This document shows positions 25,276 through 34,575 of a stretch of 64,000 nt of DNA, piece by piece. The stretch is from Candidatus Paraluminiphilus aquimaris (lineage in GTDB: Bacteria; Pseudomonadota; Gammaproteobacteria; Pseudomonadales; Halieaceae): positions 248,001 to 312,000 of the forward strand of contig NZ_CP036501.1 of the NCBI RefSeq assembly GCF_026230195.1, written 5' to 3'. The notes beneath the pieces were generated by a model. It did not search any database. It had not been told where the DNA came from and saw only the letters and a program-made list of their open reading frames with translations. A program made the translations under genes and the position numbers. Each line of letters begins with the position of its first letter. The stretch's first letter is position 1.

Positions 25276-26403
25276 ATGCAAATAGAGCCCTTCAAAGTCG
25301 AAATTTGGATGAACGAGTGGGAAACTCAATGTACTTACAACTTGGCGGAAACGTGTGTTGCGAGTATCACCGTTGAGGAATTACTGGCTCTCTCGGGTGG
25401 CAGCGCTGACGACCTCTCGGGTCTATTGCAGATGAAGCTCACCTATGGCGATATCGAGGGCTCACCAAGATTACGAACGGCCATTGCTAACCTCTACGCC
25501 AACCAATGCATCGAAGATATTACAGTCACCCACGGCACTATCGCGGCCAACATGCTCGTTCACAAAGCTATCGTTGAACCCGGTGATCATGTGCTTTCCA
25601 TCGTGCCGACCTACCAACAGCATTATTCCATTCCAAAGAGTATTCAGGCCGATGTCACAACGCTGGCGCTTCGTGAGGAAGATGGTTTCCTGCCTAACCT
25701 TGAGGCATTGAAAGCATTGGTAAAGCCCAACACCAAACTGATTGCCTTTACTAATCCCAACAATCCAACAGGGGCGCTCATTGAACGCCCTATGCTTGAG
25801 GATATGGTAGATATCGCAGACTCGGTGGGTGCCTACTTACTGTGCGATGAGGTCTACCGCGGAACGGCCCAAGTCGGTGATGGCATGTCACCCTCAATCG
25901 TAGACTTATATGCAAAAGGCATCAGTACCGCAGGGATGTCTAAAGTATTTTCATTGGCCGGCCTGAGGGTCGGTTGGGTAATCGCACCTCAAGAGGTGAG
26001 GGAGCAGGTCCTGATTCACAGAGACTACGACACGATCTCTGTCGGCATGATCAACGACCACTTTGCGGCAATAGCGCTCGAGCATGCAGACGAGGTGCTT
26101 GCACGCAGTCACGAGATCACGCGCGGGAACCTTGCACTTCTCGAGGCATGGATTGCAAAGGAACCCAAGGTTAGCTGGGTCAAGCCCCGCGCAGGAACCA
26201 CCGCCATGTTGAAACTTAATATTCCCGTCACCGCCCGGGAGTTCTGCATCGATTTAGTCACGAAAACGGGCGTGATGCTGACACCAGGAGATGCCTTCGA
26301 CATGGAAGGCTATGCACGAATTGGTTTCGCAAATGATACGCAAACCCTCACAGAGGGCCTCGCGGCCTTATCCGAGTATTTGGCGACGCACTATTCGACC
26401 TGA
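25276..26403 (+). CDS. PLP-dependent aminotransferase, class I/II
   Basis: 375 residues, fold type I. Landmarks in order are THGTIAANMLVHKAIVEPGDHVLSIVPTYQQHY (phosphate and ring contacts), FTNPNNPTGALI (NPxNPTG, PLP contact) and YLLCDEVYRG (Asp that pairs with the ring nitrogen). TAGMSKVFSLAGLRVGW follows with Schiff-base lysine K223. The C-terminal Arg lies in GYARIGFAND. The N-terminus is compact and resembles the capreomycidine synthase/aspartate aminotransferase-like subgroup. The substrate amino acid is unknown. The gene is monocistronic; the nearest same-strand neighbour is the thiolase 206 bp downstream. Confidence 0.88.
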   Translation: MQIEPFKVEIWMNEWETQCTYNLAETCVASITVEELLALSGGSADDLSGLLQMKLTYGDIEGSPRLRTAIANLYANQCIEDITVTHGTIAANMLVHKAIVEPGDHVLSIVPTYQQHYSIPKSIQADVTTLALREEDGFLPNLEALKALVKPNTKLIAFTNPNNPTGALIERPMLEDMVDIADSVGAYLLCDEVYRGTAQVGDGMSPSIVDLYAKGISTAGMSKVFSLAGLRVGWVIAPQEVREQVLIHRDYDTISVGMINDHFAAIALEHADEVLARSHEITRGNLALLEAWIAKEPKVSWVKPRAGTTAMLKLNIPVTAREFCIDLVTKTGVMLTPGDAFDMEGYARIGFANDTQTLTEGLAALSEYLATHYST

Positions 26404-26609
26404 AGACACCGCTTTGCATCTCTGTCCTCTTGCTCACAAAAACGAACCGTAAAAGCCCTTTTGAGACACGTACAATAAAGCGAATTCCAACGGCGGGGGG
26501 GATGTGCGGGCTTTGTACTCGTGTCTTATCAGGTATATTGGGACGTGTATGGACTCGCCGCAGGCGACCGTTGATCAATAAAAACAACGAAATAGGAAGG
26601 TAACTCACT

Positions 26610-27785
26610 ATGGCTGAAGCCTATATAGTCGCAGCAAAACGCACCGCCGGAGGTCGCAAAGGCGGCGCACTCGCAGACTGGCATCCGGGCGATCTTGGCG
26701 CACAAACCCTCAACGCAATCGTTGACGATAGCAAAGTCGATCCCTCGGCAATTGAGGACGTTATCGTTGGTTGTGTTTCGCAAGCGGGTGAGCAGTCTAA
26801 TCAGATCGGTCGCACGGCCGTACTTGCTTCAAATCTTCCGCAAAGCGTTCCTGCAGTGACAATCGACCGACAATGCGGCTCGTCACAACAAAGCATCCAA
26901 TTTGCTGCGCAAGCGATCATGTCCGGTACGCAAGACCTCGTCATTGCCGCAGGCATCGAGAGTATGTCTCGCTGTCCCATGGGTATTAATGCGCGCGCAG
27001 GGAAGGTCTTTGACGTACCGACCGACCCAACCCCTCAGTCAGTGAAAGACCAATATGGCATTCGACATTTTAGCCAGTTCATGGGCGCTGAAATGATTGC
27101 GAAAAAATACGGACACACTAAAGAAGCACTCGATGCGTATTCGGTTCGAAGCCATCAGCGCGGGCGAGACGCGCGAAACGCAGGCGCATTCGAAAAAGAA
27201 ATCGTAGCGATCATGGGCCGAACAGCTGACGGTGGGTCCGCCATGCACCAACACGACGAAGGTATTCGTGATGACGCCAGCATGGAAGGTATGGCGCAGC
27301 TCAAAATATTGATGGAGGACGGCGCACTGACCGCCGCGAATGCGAGTCAAATTTGTGATGGCTCATCTGCTGTCATGCTCGCGTCAGAGCAAGCGCTGAA
27401 GGACCATAACCTCACCCCTCTTGCTCGCATTCACAACCTCACAGTGACGGCAGGTGATCCTGTAATCATGCTGGAGGAGCCGTTATTTGCAACTGACCGA
27501 GCGCTCAAGCGTGCAGGGATGGGTATCAGCGACATAGACTTGTATGAGGTAAACGAAGCGTTCGCACCGATTCCCATGGCATGGCTGGCACACACAGGTG
27601 CTGACCCCGAAAAACTCAACGTTAATGGTGGCGCGATTGCCCTGGGTCACCCGCTGGGAGCCACCGGTACGAAGCTAATGACAACCCTGGTCCACGCACT
27701 GCATGCGCGGGGCAAAAAGTGGGGCTTGCAAACGATGTGCGAGGGCGGTGGTATTGCCAATGTCACCATCGTCGAGGCGCTGTAA
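26610..27785 (+). CDS. Acetyl-CoA acetyltransferase / 3-ketoacyl-CoA thiolase
   Basis: 391 residues, the standard thiolase length. The nucleophile is C89 in DRQCGSSQQSIQFAAQAI. H347 lies in GGAIALGHPLGATGT, and the acid/base C377 lies in TMCEGGGIANVTIVEAL. The NEAFAP motif is also present (VNEAFAPIPMAWL), so all catalytic elements are intact. It cleaves 3-ketoacyl-CoA or condenses acetyl-CoA; neighbour genes do not fix the direction. ATG 26610 has a good Shine-Dalgarno (aggaagg). A hairpin terminator follows, so it is monocistronic. Confidence 0.93.
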   Translation: MAEAYIVAAKRTAGGRKGGALADWHPGDLGAQTLNAIVDDSKVDPSAIEDVIVGCVSQAGEQSNQIGRTAVLASNLPQSVPAVTIDRQCGSSQQSIQFAAQAIMSGTQDLVIAAGIESMSRCPMGINARAGKVFDVPTDPTPQSVKDQYGIRHFSQFMGAEMIAKKYGHTKEALDAYSVRSHQRGRDARNAGAFEKEIVAIMGRTADGGSAMHQHDEGIRDDASMEGMAQLKILMEDGALTAANASQICDGSSAVMLASEQALKDHNLTPLARIHNLTVTAGDPVIMLEEPLFATDRALKRAGMGISDIDLYEVNEAFAPIPMAWLAHTGADPEKLNVNGGAIALGHPLGATGTKLMTTLVHALHARGKKWGLQTMCEGGGIANVTIVEAL

Positions 27786-27791
27786 ATGACG

Positions 27792-27818
27792 AAAGCGGGT
27801 GTATCGCCACCCGCATTT
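27792..27818 (+). terminator. Probable terminator of the thiolase gene
   Basis: Stem GCGGGTG (27795-27801) / CACCCGC (27808-27814) with a 6-base loop. Flanking aaa/ttt can extend the stem. The trailing T-run is short. Confidence 0.65.
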
Positions 27819-27878
27819 GCACTCACTGCATAAAAAAGGTTGAATGTAGCCAAGCCATAAAAATAATCAGGCAATACA

Positions 27879-28049
27879 ATGGAAACAGATGTTCTGGGCA
27901 AGTGCCTCAGCGCACTCTTAATAGCCGCCGTCGCGGCCTGTTTTTTTGCGGCCAATGGCATGTTCTACGAGGCGCTCGTTGTGCAACTCAATGAGTGGGC
28001 AGATGGTCAAGCAGCCGTAGCGTCGAGCGCGTCTTCTTTTTATCGCTAG
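27879..28049 (+). CDS. Small single-span membrane protein candidate (56 aa)
   Basis: ATG 27879 to TAG 28049 encodes 56 residues. A charged N-terminus (METDVLGK) is followed by one hydrophobic segment (CLSALLIAAVAACFFAANGMFYEALVV), then a polar tail (QLNEWADGQAAVASSASSFYR). The composition is that of a small membrane peptide rather than random sequence, and the frame sits in an otherwise empty 550-bp gap. The Shine-Dalgarno is weak (cagg). No homologue is recognised. It could also be chance; comparative data would decide. Confidence 0.4.
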   Translation: METDVLGKCLSALLIAAVAACFFAANGMFYEALVVQLNEWADGQAAVASSASSFYR

Positions 28050-28335
28050 CGCGGTGCTGACTGGGCGCAGCCAAAACAAAACGAGCAAGCAACTCCCCAC
28101 TGATCGTCGGCGCTATAACAGCACCTCTTTTCGAACTTGTTTTTTACAGCAAGAAAAAACTCACGCAGTAAACGCTAGACGCGTTTAGTCCATGCGCGTT
28201 GGGTTGCTACTCGCTCAGAAGCCGATGCATAGCATAGGGTGCATCATAATAGTCACGGATGTTTTTCAGGAGATAGCTCGGCTGGCTGAGTCCTGCTAAC
28301 GTTGCGACCTCTCTTCCAGTCCTTAGAGCGGGCCC

Positions 28336-29394
28336 ATGCTTAACGACATGCCAATGAAGATATCGACTCAACTACCGAATGCTGCTCTGCGCTTTGTTCT
28401 CGTTATCTCACTCTTTGCAACCCCGCTTGACGTCATAGCGGCACCTGTCAGCATCATGACCTTTAACGTCGAAAACCTGTTCGACACCACCCATGACGCC
28501 GGCAAGAACGATGAAACCTACTTACCCGCGTCCCAGAAAACCGGGAGCGCTCACGTTGAAAAATGTACGAGGATTTCGGTACGTCGCTGGCGAGAACAAT
28601 GCCTTTACTGGGATTGGAGTGAAGCAGTCGTTGATCGAAAACTTGATGCGGTGGCTAAGGCCATTAAGCAAGTCAACGATGGACACGGGCCTGACATCAT
28701 TGCACTTCAGGAAGTAGAGAATGTTCGCATCTTGGAGCGTCTCCGCTTGGACTACCTAGAGGGCCTGGGTTACCAACCCGCCGTCCTTCTTGAAGGAAAG
28801 GATAAGCGCGGTATCGATGTGGCCTTTTTGTCTAAGTTCCCGGCCACAGACGCAACACTACACCCCATTACCTTTCCCTCAGCGCTTAAAGCGCGGGCAG
28901 GTGACACGCGTCCGATTCTAGAGGCAACATTTCAACTTCCCAATGGCGTTTCTCTCACGGGTTTCAGCGTCCATTTTCCAGCCCCCTACCACCCCACTGA
29001 AATGCGCGAGGTCGCCTATACCCGACTGAACGCACTTGTTGAATCGCTTCCCAAAGACCGCGCTTTTTTTGCCGCGGGCGATTTCAACACAACGCGCGAG
29101 GAGAACAGCAAAAAAAATATGTTAGCGCGCTGGGTGAGGCCTACTTGGCAGGTGGCTCACGACCTCTGCGAGGGGTGTCCGGGCACCAGCTACTACCCAC
29201 CTAAAGATGATTGGTCTTTTCTTGATATGGTGCTGTGGGGGAAAACCTCGGGATGGACAGTGACAGAGAGTTTTCTTGCCAACAAATCGTCTGAACAAAT
29301 GACCGCCAAAGGCACGCCGAAACGATTTCAACTCCCCGAAGCATCCGGTGTTTCGGATCATTGGCCCCTTGTCATGGTGGTGGAGACCCCGTAA
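28336..29394 (+). CDS. Secreted endonuclease/exonuclease/phosphatase-fold protein
   Basis: 352 residues. A leader with a hydrophobic stretch (LRFVLVISLFATPLDVIAA) suggests export; several nearby ATGs (28336, 28348, 28354) could start it. The EEP fold is marked by IMTFNVENLFD (metal-site Asn), DIIALQEVEN (metal-site Glu), KDKRGIDVAFLSKF, AGDFNTTREEN (Asp-x-Asn) and the C-terminal VSDHWPLVM (Asp-His). An insertion with two Cys residues (KCTRISVRRWREQCLYW) follows the first strand. Family members cleave DNA, RNA or phosphoesters; secreted ones often scavenge nucleic acids or phosphate. Monocistronic and convergent with the M20 peptidase gene. Confidence 0.87.
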   Translation: MLNDMPMKISTQLPNAALRFVLVISLFATPLDVIAAPVSIMTFNVENLFDTTHDAGKNDETYLPASQKTGSAHVEKCTRISVRRWREQCLYWDWSEAVVDRKLDAVAKAIKQVNDGHGPDIIALQEVENVRILERLRLDYLEGLGYQPAVLLEGKDKRGIDVAFLSKFPATDATLHPITFPSALKARAGDTRPILEATFQLPNGVSLTGFSVHFPAPYHPTEMREVAYTRLNALVESLPKDRAFFAAGDFNTTREENSKKNMLARWVRPTWQVAHDLCEGCPGTSYYPPKDDWSFLDMVLWGKTSGWTVTESFLANKSSEQMTAKGTPKRFQLPEASGVSDHWPLVMVVETP

Positions 29395-29470
29395 CGAATT
29401 CATAGCGCTCGCGACGGCTTTTGAGTCTGAGACGAGAAGCGGCAGGACCCCAAACCAGGCGCGTCCCGCG

Positions 29471-31006
29471 CTAGCGTGGTCTTTGAGCCAAGCCGGCCAA
29501 GACCTCTGCATACATTTCAATGGCACTAAAGAGATTAGCAAGTCTCAGATTCTCGTCGCGCCCGTGTTGATTATTATCGTGGTTTGCTACGGGCAGGATC
29601 ACGATGGGTGCGTCTAAATTATCCTCAAACAGATAAATAGGGAGTGACCCTCCCATTGTGGGTGTAACGAGTGTCTCTTGGTCTCCCAGTCGATCCAGAA
29701 TGCCCTTCAACTGTGATACCGCGGGTGTCTCTATGGGTGTTCTAAAAGCGCGATAACCCCCAGGTCGAGCTACCATTTTGACGTGCTTCTCTCTGGCAGT
29801 TCCGAGCGCCGGCTCTTTTGCCGATACGGTCATCCCCATGCGCTCAAAGTGCGCTTTCAACGACGCTAAAACCGCCTCAGGTTTTTGTCCTGGTACGAGC
29901 CTGAGATTAAGTGACGCGTCGGCTGAGGGCTCGATGATATTCCTAGCCTCGGCGCCCACACCCCCGCCTGATAAACCCCGTACAACAATAGCCGGGCGCA
30001 TAATGGCATTCTCAAGCCGCTCGCCTGCGAATTCACTTTCACTGAGTCCCAAGTCCCGCTTGATCAACGCATCGACCCGGGGCATCGCTGACACTGCTGC
30101 GACCTCTTGCGCTGAAATGGGTCGTACATCGTCAGTGTATCCCTTCACGGTTATCCGCCCGGATTGATCCTTAAGCGACACCAACAACCGCATCAACGTC
30201 TCGCTAGGATTAGCCGCCCAATTGCCATAATGACCCGAATGGAGGGGCCGGTTAGGGCCGTAAGTTGTGAGATCGACTGTCATGCTGCCACGCACCCCAA
30301 GCACTAGCTGACGCCGACCTGACTGATGCATGGGACCATCACAAAACAGCAAGAGATCAGCTTCCACGTCGCTGGCAACCTCGGCAAGCACTCCTGCGAG
30401 TGTTGGACTGCCTCGCTCTTCCTCTCCGTCAAGAAACAACTTGATTGTGATATCGGGCATGTCGCCTGATGCAACCAACGCATCGATCGCTGCCATAAGC
30501 GCAATCACGGGCGCTTTATCATCGCCAGCGGAACGAGCAACAACTCGCCATTGGGGATCGAATACATCCTGCTCCCAAGGCAACATGTATGCACCGGCCG
30601 CAAGCGGATTGTCGCTCCACAAAGTCGGCTCAAAGGGCGGTGAGGACCATTGACTGGGAATCACCGGTTGCCCGTCAAAATGGGCATAAATCAGAACGCT
30701 TGGCGCACCCTCAGCCCCTAAGCGCTCCGCAATAACGTACGGCGCACCACCCGCTGAAATGACTTTCGATGAGAAGCCGCGCTTTGCTATGTATCGCTGA
30801 ATAAACTCAGCATTTACCTGCATGTCGGCATAATTGGCAGCGACGTTAGGAAGACTCAGAAAAGCGCGAAAGTCAGACACAATACGCGCGGTCTCAGCTT
30901 GGTGATAAGCCCTGGCAATCTGCGCCGCGTCTTGTGAAAACGAGGCGTGGGACATCACCAGCACCAAGCAACCGATCAACCTTAAAACCACACCTCGACT
31001 CGTCAT
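29471..31006 (-). CDS. Exported M20-family metallopeptidase
   Basis: 511 residues with a signal peptide (MTSRGVVLRLIGCLVLVMSHASFS). The di-zinc site typical of M20 is visible: YAHFDGQP (His and following Asp), RSAGDDKAPVIALMAAIDAL (bridging Asp), FLDGEEERGSP (Glu base and Glu ligand), LLFCDGPMHQSGRR (Asp ligand) and PVANHDNNQHGRDENLRL near the C-terminus (final His). A dimerisation lid (about 240-400) separates the ligands. It would hydrolyse dipeptides or acylated amino acids in the periplasm. Convergent with the EEP gene and separated by about 145 bp from the upstream malonyl-CoA decarboxylase gene on the same strand. Confidence 0.9.
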   Translation of the reverse strand: MTSRGVVLRLIGCLVLVMSHASFSQDAAQIARAYHQAETARIVSDFRAFLSLPNVAANYADMQVNAEFIQRYIAKRGFSSKVISAGGAPYVIAERLGAEGAPSVLIYAHFDGQPVIPSQWSSPPFEPTLWSDNPLAAGAYMLPWEQDVFDPQWRVVARSAGDDKAPVIALMAAIDALVASGDMPDITIKLFLDGEEERGSPTLAGVLAEVASDVEADLLLFCDGPMHQSGRRQLVLGVRGSMTVDLTTYGPNRPLHSGHYGNWAANPSETLMRLLVSLKDQSGRITVKGYTDDVRPISAQEVAAVSAMPRVDALIKRDLGLSESEFAGERLENAIMRPAIVVRGLSGGGVGAEARNIIEPSADASLNLRLVPGQKPEAVLASLKAHFERMGMTVSAKEPALGTAREKHVKMVARPGGYRAFRTPIETPAVSQLKGILDRLGDQETLVTPTMGGSLPIYLFEDNLDAPIVILPVANHDNNQHGRDENLRLANLFSAIEMYAEVLAGLAQRPR

Positions 31007-31150
31007 TTATCTTATCTACCCTTTGTTTTACGCAATTCGAGAAACACCGAGATCGCAAACCGAATCTGCCTCGGCGACACATGAATTTTGATACCCAATG
31101 CCTCCCAATTTCGCCCGAGGATCGTTTGCTTCTCAGGGCACGTTAATCGG

Positions 31151-32470
31151 TTACTGCAACAACCGATTAACTTGCTTGGATCTCGCTACTTTACCTTCGT
31201 CAAAGTAACTGTCGTGGTTTTCCTCGATACTCTCAAGATCATAAAGGTAGTTCACCATGATGCCGGCTGACTGAGCGAGCCCACGTTCACTCAAATCGGC
31301 GGCCCAGTTGATGCCCTGCAAGCTCGCGCCGTTCCCCAAATGAAAGCGCGCCACGGGATCTAAGGCGAGGTGGTTTTTACGCGCATTAATAAGATAGTGA
31401 GCACACAAACCTACCGCTGACTCCCAACGACGGTCCCGCGTGTCACGACCTTCTGACGCCGCAAGTTCTCGCAGCCCCTCAACTTCGGCCTCCCCTCTCT
31501 CCGCTGCCAGCCACTTTGCAAAGCCCGGCACAGGTGACAGGGTGATGAAGCGTTTCATAAGCGGGTAGCGCTTACCCACCTCTTTCACAACCTGCTTGAT
31601 TAAGAAGTTACCAAATGACACCCCAGCCAGACCTGGATGGCAGTTACTGATCGAATAAAAAACCACCGTATCAAGCTCACTGGCATCACTGGGTTCCTTG
31701 GTTTTTTCAATAATTGGACCGATAGCCGCAGGTGTTCCTGCCGTAATTGCGACTTCCACAAATACCAGCGGATCGTCGGGCATCGTCGGGTGAAAAAACG
31801 CAAAGCACATGCGGTTATCGCTCAATCTTGACCTAAGGTCGTCCCAGCCCGTTATCGCATGAACCGACTCGTAGCGAATTATGCGCTCCAGCACGGCAGC
31901 CGGAGACTGCCAATCGATGACACTTAATTGTAGAAAGCCACGATTAAACCAAGAAATGAAGAGCTGTTTGAGATCTGCCTCTACCACCTGCAGATCAGGG
32001 TGCGTCTTCCTTAGGCGAAGCAATTCGCCACGCATCTTGACTAAGGTCGGTGTCGCGTTGGGCGCCATATTCATCCGACGAAACAATTTTACTCTGGGCG
32101 CTTCTATCGCCTTTGAAAGCCTCATCAAGTGTTCGCCGGTAGCACTCTCCTGATATTGCTGAGCAGCTGCGACCACCTCGTCTGAGTCCACACTAAATTG
32201 CTGTGACAAGGCTTCAAAAAAAAGAATCCTGTTTTGTTCATCCAATTCGCGATAATCATCAACCACCTCACAAGCCAAGGCCAAACCGGAGGCCTCGCCA
32301 CGGTGGTGTAGAAGCTGCCTACACTTGTCGACTAACCCGCTCGATGGGGATTGTGCGGTATCTCTTCGACGACGAGCGAGAATATCTCTTCCAACGTTAA
32401 TAACGGAGTGAAGCAACCCTGTAATACCCAGCGTATCTGGCTGTGGTTCGACAGTATTTTTGACTTCCAT
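31151..32470 (-). CDS. Malonyl-CoA decarboxylase
   Basis: 439 residues, matching the eukaryote/bacterial MCD family. An N-terminal helical domain (to about 165) is followed by a GNAT-like catalytic domain. Signature blocks are VFYSISNCHPGLAGVSFGNFLIKQVV (about 270-295), FITLSPVPGFAKWL (about 308-321) and the C-terminal RFHLGNGASLQGINWAADLSERGLAQSAGIMVNYLYDL. H377 in FHLGNGA corresponds to the catalytic histidine of animal enzymes; the partner serine is in the YSIS block. It converts malonyl-CoA to acetyl-CoA and CO2. No malonate transporter or malonyl-CoA synthetase gene is adjacent. Confidence 0.93.
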   Translation of the reverse strand: MEVKNTVEPQPDTLGITGLLHSVINVGRDILARRRRDTAQSPSSGLVDKCRQLLHHRGEASGLALACEVVDDYRELDEQNRILFFEALSQQFSVDSDEVVAAAQQYQESATGEHLMRLSKAIEAPRVKLFRRMNMAPNATPTLVKMRGELLRLRKTHPDLQVVEADLKQLFISWFNRGFLQLSVIDWQSPAAVLERIIRYESVHAITGWDDLRSRLSDNRMCFAFFHPTMPDDPLVFVEVAITAGTPAAIGPIIEKTKEPSDASELDTVVFYSISNCHPGLAGVSFGNFLIKQVVKEVGKRYPLMKRFITLSPVPGFAKWLAAERGEAEVEGLRELAASEGRDTRDRRWESAVGLCAHYLINARKNHLALDPVARFHLGNGASLQGINWAADLSERGLAQSAGIMVNYLYDLESIEENHDSYFDEGKVARSKQVNRLLQ

Positions 32471-32659
32471 AGTACTGACCCCGGCTCATCGCTCCTCGTG
32501 TCGACCCCCTTAATATAGCGAAGCTAATGCGTTATCTCACGCTCGAATTGCGCGTTCATTGGTGAATTAATTAAACGAGAGAAATCCTTATAGTCGCGTT
32601 GAGAAGTCGCTTAATCTCAAAGCTAGACACACAAAAATTTGCTTTGATATTGTCAGCGA

Positions 32660-34420
32660 ATGATGACGCTTAATTTAATGACTCATAGGCCGGTGACTGG
32701 TTTGCTACGCTCGAAACACAGCGCAGCCGCACGAGCTATTTATCCTCTTATGACAGCGGTTTTTATCACTGTTTTTTGTCACGCCGGTGCAGTCGCCTCT
32801 GACCTAACCTTACCGGTTGTGGATGCGCTCGGCGTTGGACCAACATGGGATGGTGGCGTTGCGGCATTCGATCAAGAAATAGACTTTGCCAGTTGTATCG
32901 AAGATGCCGGTATGGGTTGCCCAAACGTGAGCTGGTCCGTAGTCGAAAGTGACGACAGCCCGTTCCTTCGTTTTGAATATCCGGGTACGGGTCAGCTGGC
33001 AGGTGTATATTTTAAAGCCTCAATTCCCCAAGACTTTCGCGTTTTTCAAGGTGGAACCCTTGAAATCGAGGCACGAGCCTCGGAACCCGATACAGGTCTC
33101 ACCATAAAGGTTGATTGTGAATGGCCCTGCTCCTCAGGGGAAATTCGCTTACCGGAACCACTGAGCGATGACTGGACAACCATCAGCATCAGTGTTGATG
33201 ATCTGACGCTTGGTGGTCTTGATCTTCAGGCGGTTGATACAGGCCTTGTATTTTGGCCAAGCGATCTCGGCTTAGTGTCCATAGATATTAAGCGCATCGT
33301 ATGGCGCATGACGCCTGCATCAGCAGCACTGCAGCGAGGCACAGGTGGCCCGCTTCTGCTGGTAAATAACCTTAGTGGCGAGGAAAACACCTCTCCCATC
33401 GAATATGCGGATATGCAGCTCTTGTGGGCAGATGAGTTCGATAGTAACGAGGTAAACCTTCGAGACTGGAACTTCGATATTGGCGATAACGGCTGGGGAA
33501 ATGACGAGTGGCAGTACTACCAACCCCAAAATGCCACACTGCAAAACGGTCATCTCGTCATCACCGCACGCGAGCAACGTGTTGGTGCGTCTACCTACAC
33601 TTCTACGCGAATGAAAACCGAGGGGGAGGTTGAGTTTACCTATGCTCGGGTTGATATCCGTGCTGCCCTTCCAGAAGGTCAAGGTATCTGGCCCGCTCTT
33701 TGGGCGCTCGGCGCGAACTTTCGACAGGTCGGCTGGCCGAAAACAGGCGAGCTCGACATCATGGAAATGATTGGGGGCAAAGGCCGCGAGAACACCGTTC
33801 ACGGAACGATGCATTGGAATCGTGGTGGCCTCTCAGCACCCTACTCACATACGTATCAAGGCGGCGCCTATCGATTAGATTCCGGTCAGTTCTCCGATGG
33901 GTTTCATGTATTCAGTATGATCCGCACGGCTGAGGGAGTTACTTGGTTAGTCGATGATCAGCCCTTTTACACCTATCGATTTTCGGACGCGCCCGACTAC
34001 GAAGCGTTCCAAAAACCCTTTTTCCTGATCTTTAACATAGCAGTCGGTGGTCGCTGGCCGGGCTACCCCGATGACAGCACGCGCTTTCCACAGCGACTTG
34101 TTGTCGACTACGTAAGAATATTTGGCGCAAAAGCCAGTGATGAGGACTCCGACGGTGACGGCGTTGAGGATCCCCTTGATGATCTGCCTCTCGATCCTAA
34201 TGACACAGTCGACACAGACCGCGACGGGGTGGGGAATGCAGAGGACGACGACGATGACGGTGACGGCTACGCGGATTTAGTGGATGCATATCCACTCGAT
34301 GCAACCAAATGGTTAGTCAATCAAATTAGCGAAGAGACCGACGATGCCTCCCGGTCTCGCTTTTTAATAACGCTGGCAGCGGTGCTGTTTAGTAAGCGCA
34401 ATACCCAAGCGACCCCCTGA
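32660..34420 (+). CDS. Secreted GH16 beta-glucanase (laminarinase-like) with CBM-like and calcium-repeat domains
   Basis: 586 residues. A signal sequence ends near residue 47. Residues about 52-216 form a domain like the C-terminal galactose-binding domain of ExoP-type glucosidases (VGPTWDGGVAAFDQEIDFASC, ISISVDDL, WRM). Residues about 250-490 are GH16, with GELDIMEMIG giving nucleophile E364, D366 and acid/base E369, plus LLWADEF and a WPALWAL groove. Residues 494-548 are aspartate-rich thrombospondin-type-3-like calcium repeats (DSDGDGVEDPLDDLPLD). A short C-terminal hydrophobic/basic tail follows. It likely cleaves laminarin-type beta-1,3-glucans outside the cell. A TonB-dependent receptor gene follows 155 bp downstream. 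Confidence 0.92.
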   Translation: MMTLNLMTHRPVTGLLRSKHSAAARAIYPLMTAVFITVFCHAGAVASDLTLPVVDALGVGPTWDGGVAAFDQEIDFASCIEDAGMGCPNVSWSVVESDDSPFLRFEYPGTGQLAGVYFKASIPQDFRVFQGGTLEIEARASEPDTGLTIKVDCEWPCSSGEIRLPEPLSDDWTTISISVDDLTLGGLDLQAVDTGLVFWPSDLGLVSIDIKRIVWRMTPASAALQRGTGGPLLLVNNLSGEENTSPIEYADMQLLWADEFDSNEVNLRDWNFDIGDNGWGNDEWQYYQPQNATLQNGHLVITAREQRVGASTYTSTRMKTEGEVEFTYARVDIRAALPEGQGIWPALWALGANFRQVGWPKTGELDIMEMIGGKGRENTVHGTMHWNRGGLSAPYSHTYQGGAYRLDSGQFSDGFHVFSMIRTAEGVTWLVDDQPFYTYRFSDAPDYEAFQKPFFLIFNIAVGGRWPGYPDDSTRFPQRLVVDYVRIFGAKASDEDSDGDGVEDPLDDLPLDPNDTVDTDRDGVGNAEDDDDDGDGYADLVDAYPLDATKWLVNQISEETDDASRSRFLITLAAVLFSKRNTQATP

Positions 34421-34575
34421 TCATCTAGTCAATGATCACTGACTCAATAATAAGCGAAAGGCCACTCAGCATTCTCGCAATGCCCCTACCCGCCTTATGC
34501 CCCTTGAGTCAGCACTTTGGCCACTGTCGCACCGCAGACCTAATGCGGATGGGGGATAACGGATAGGCGGGGGCC

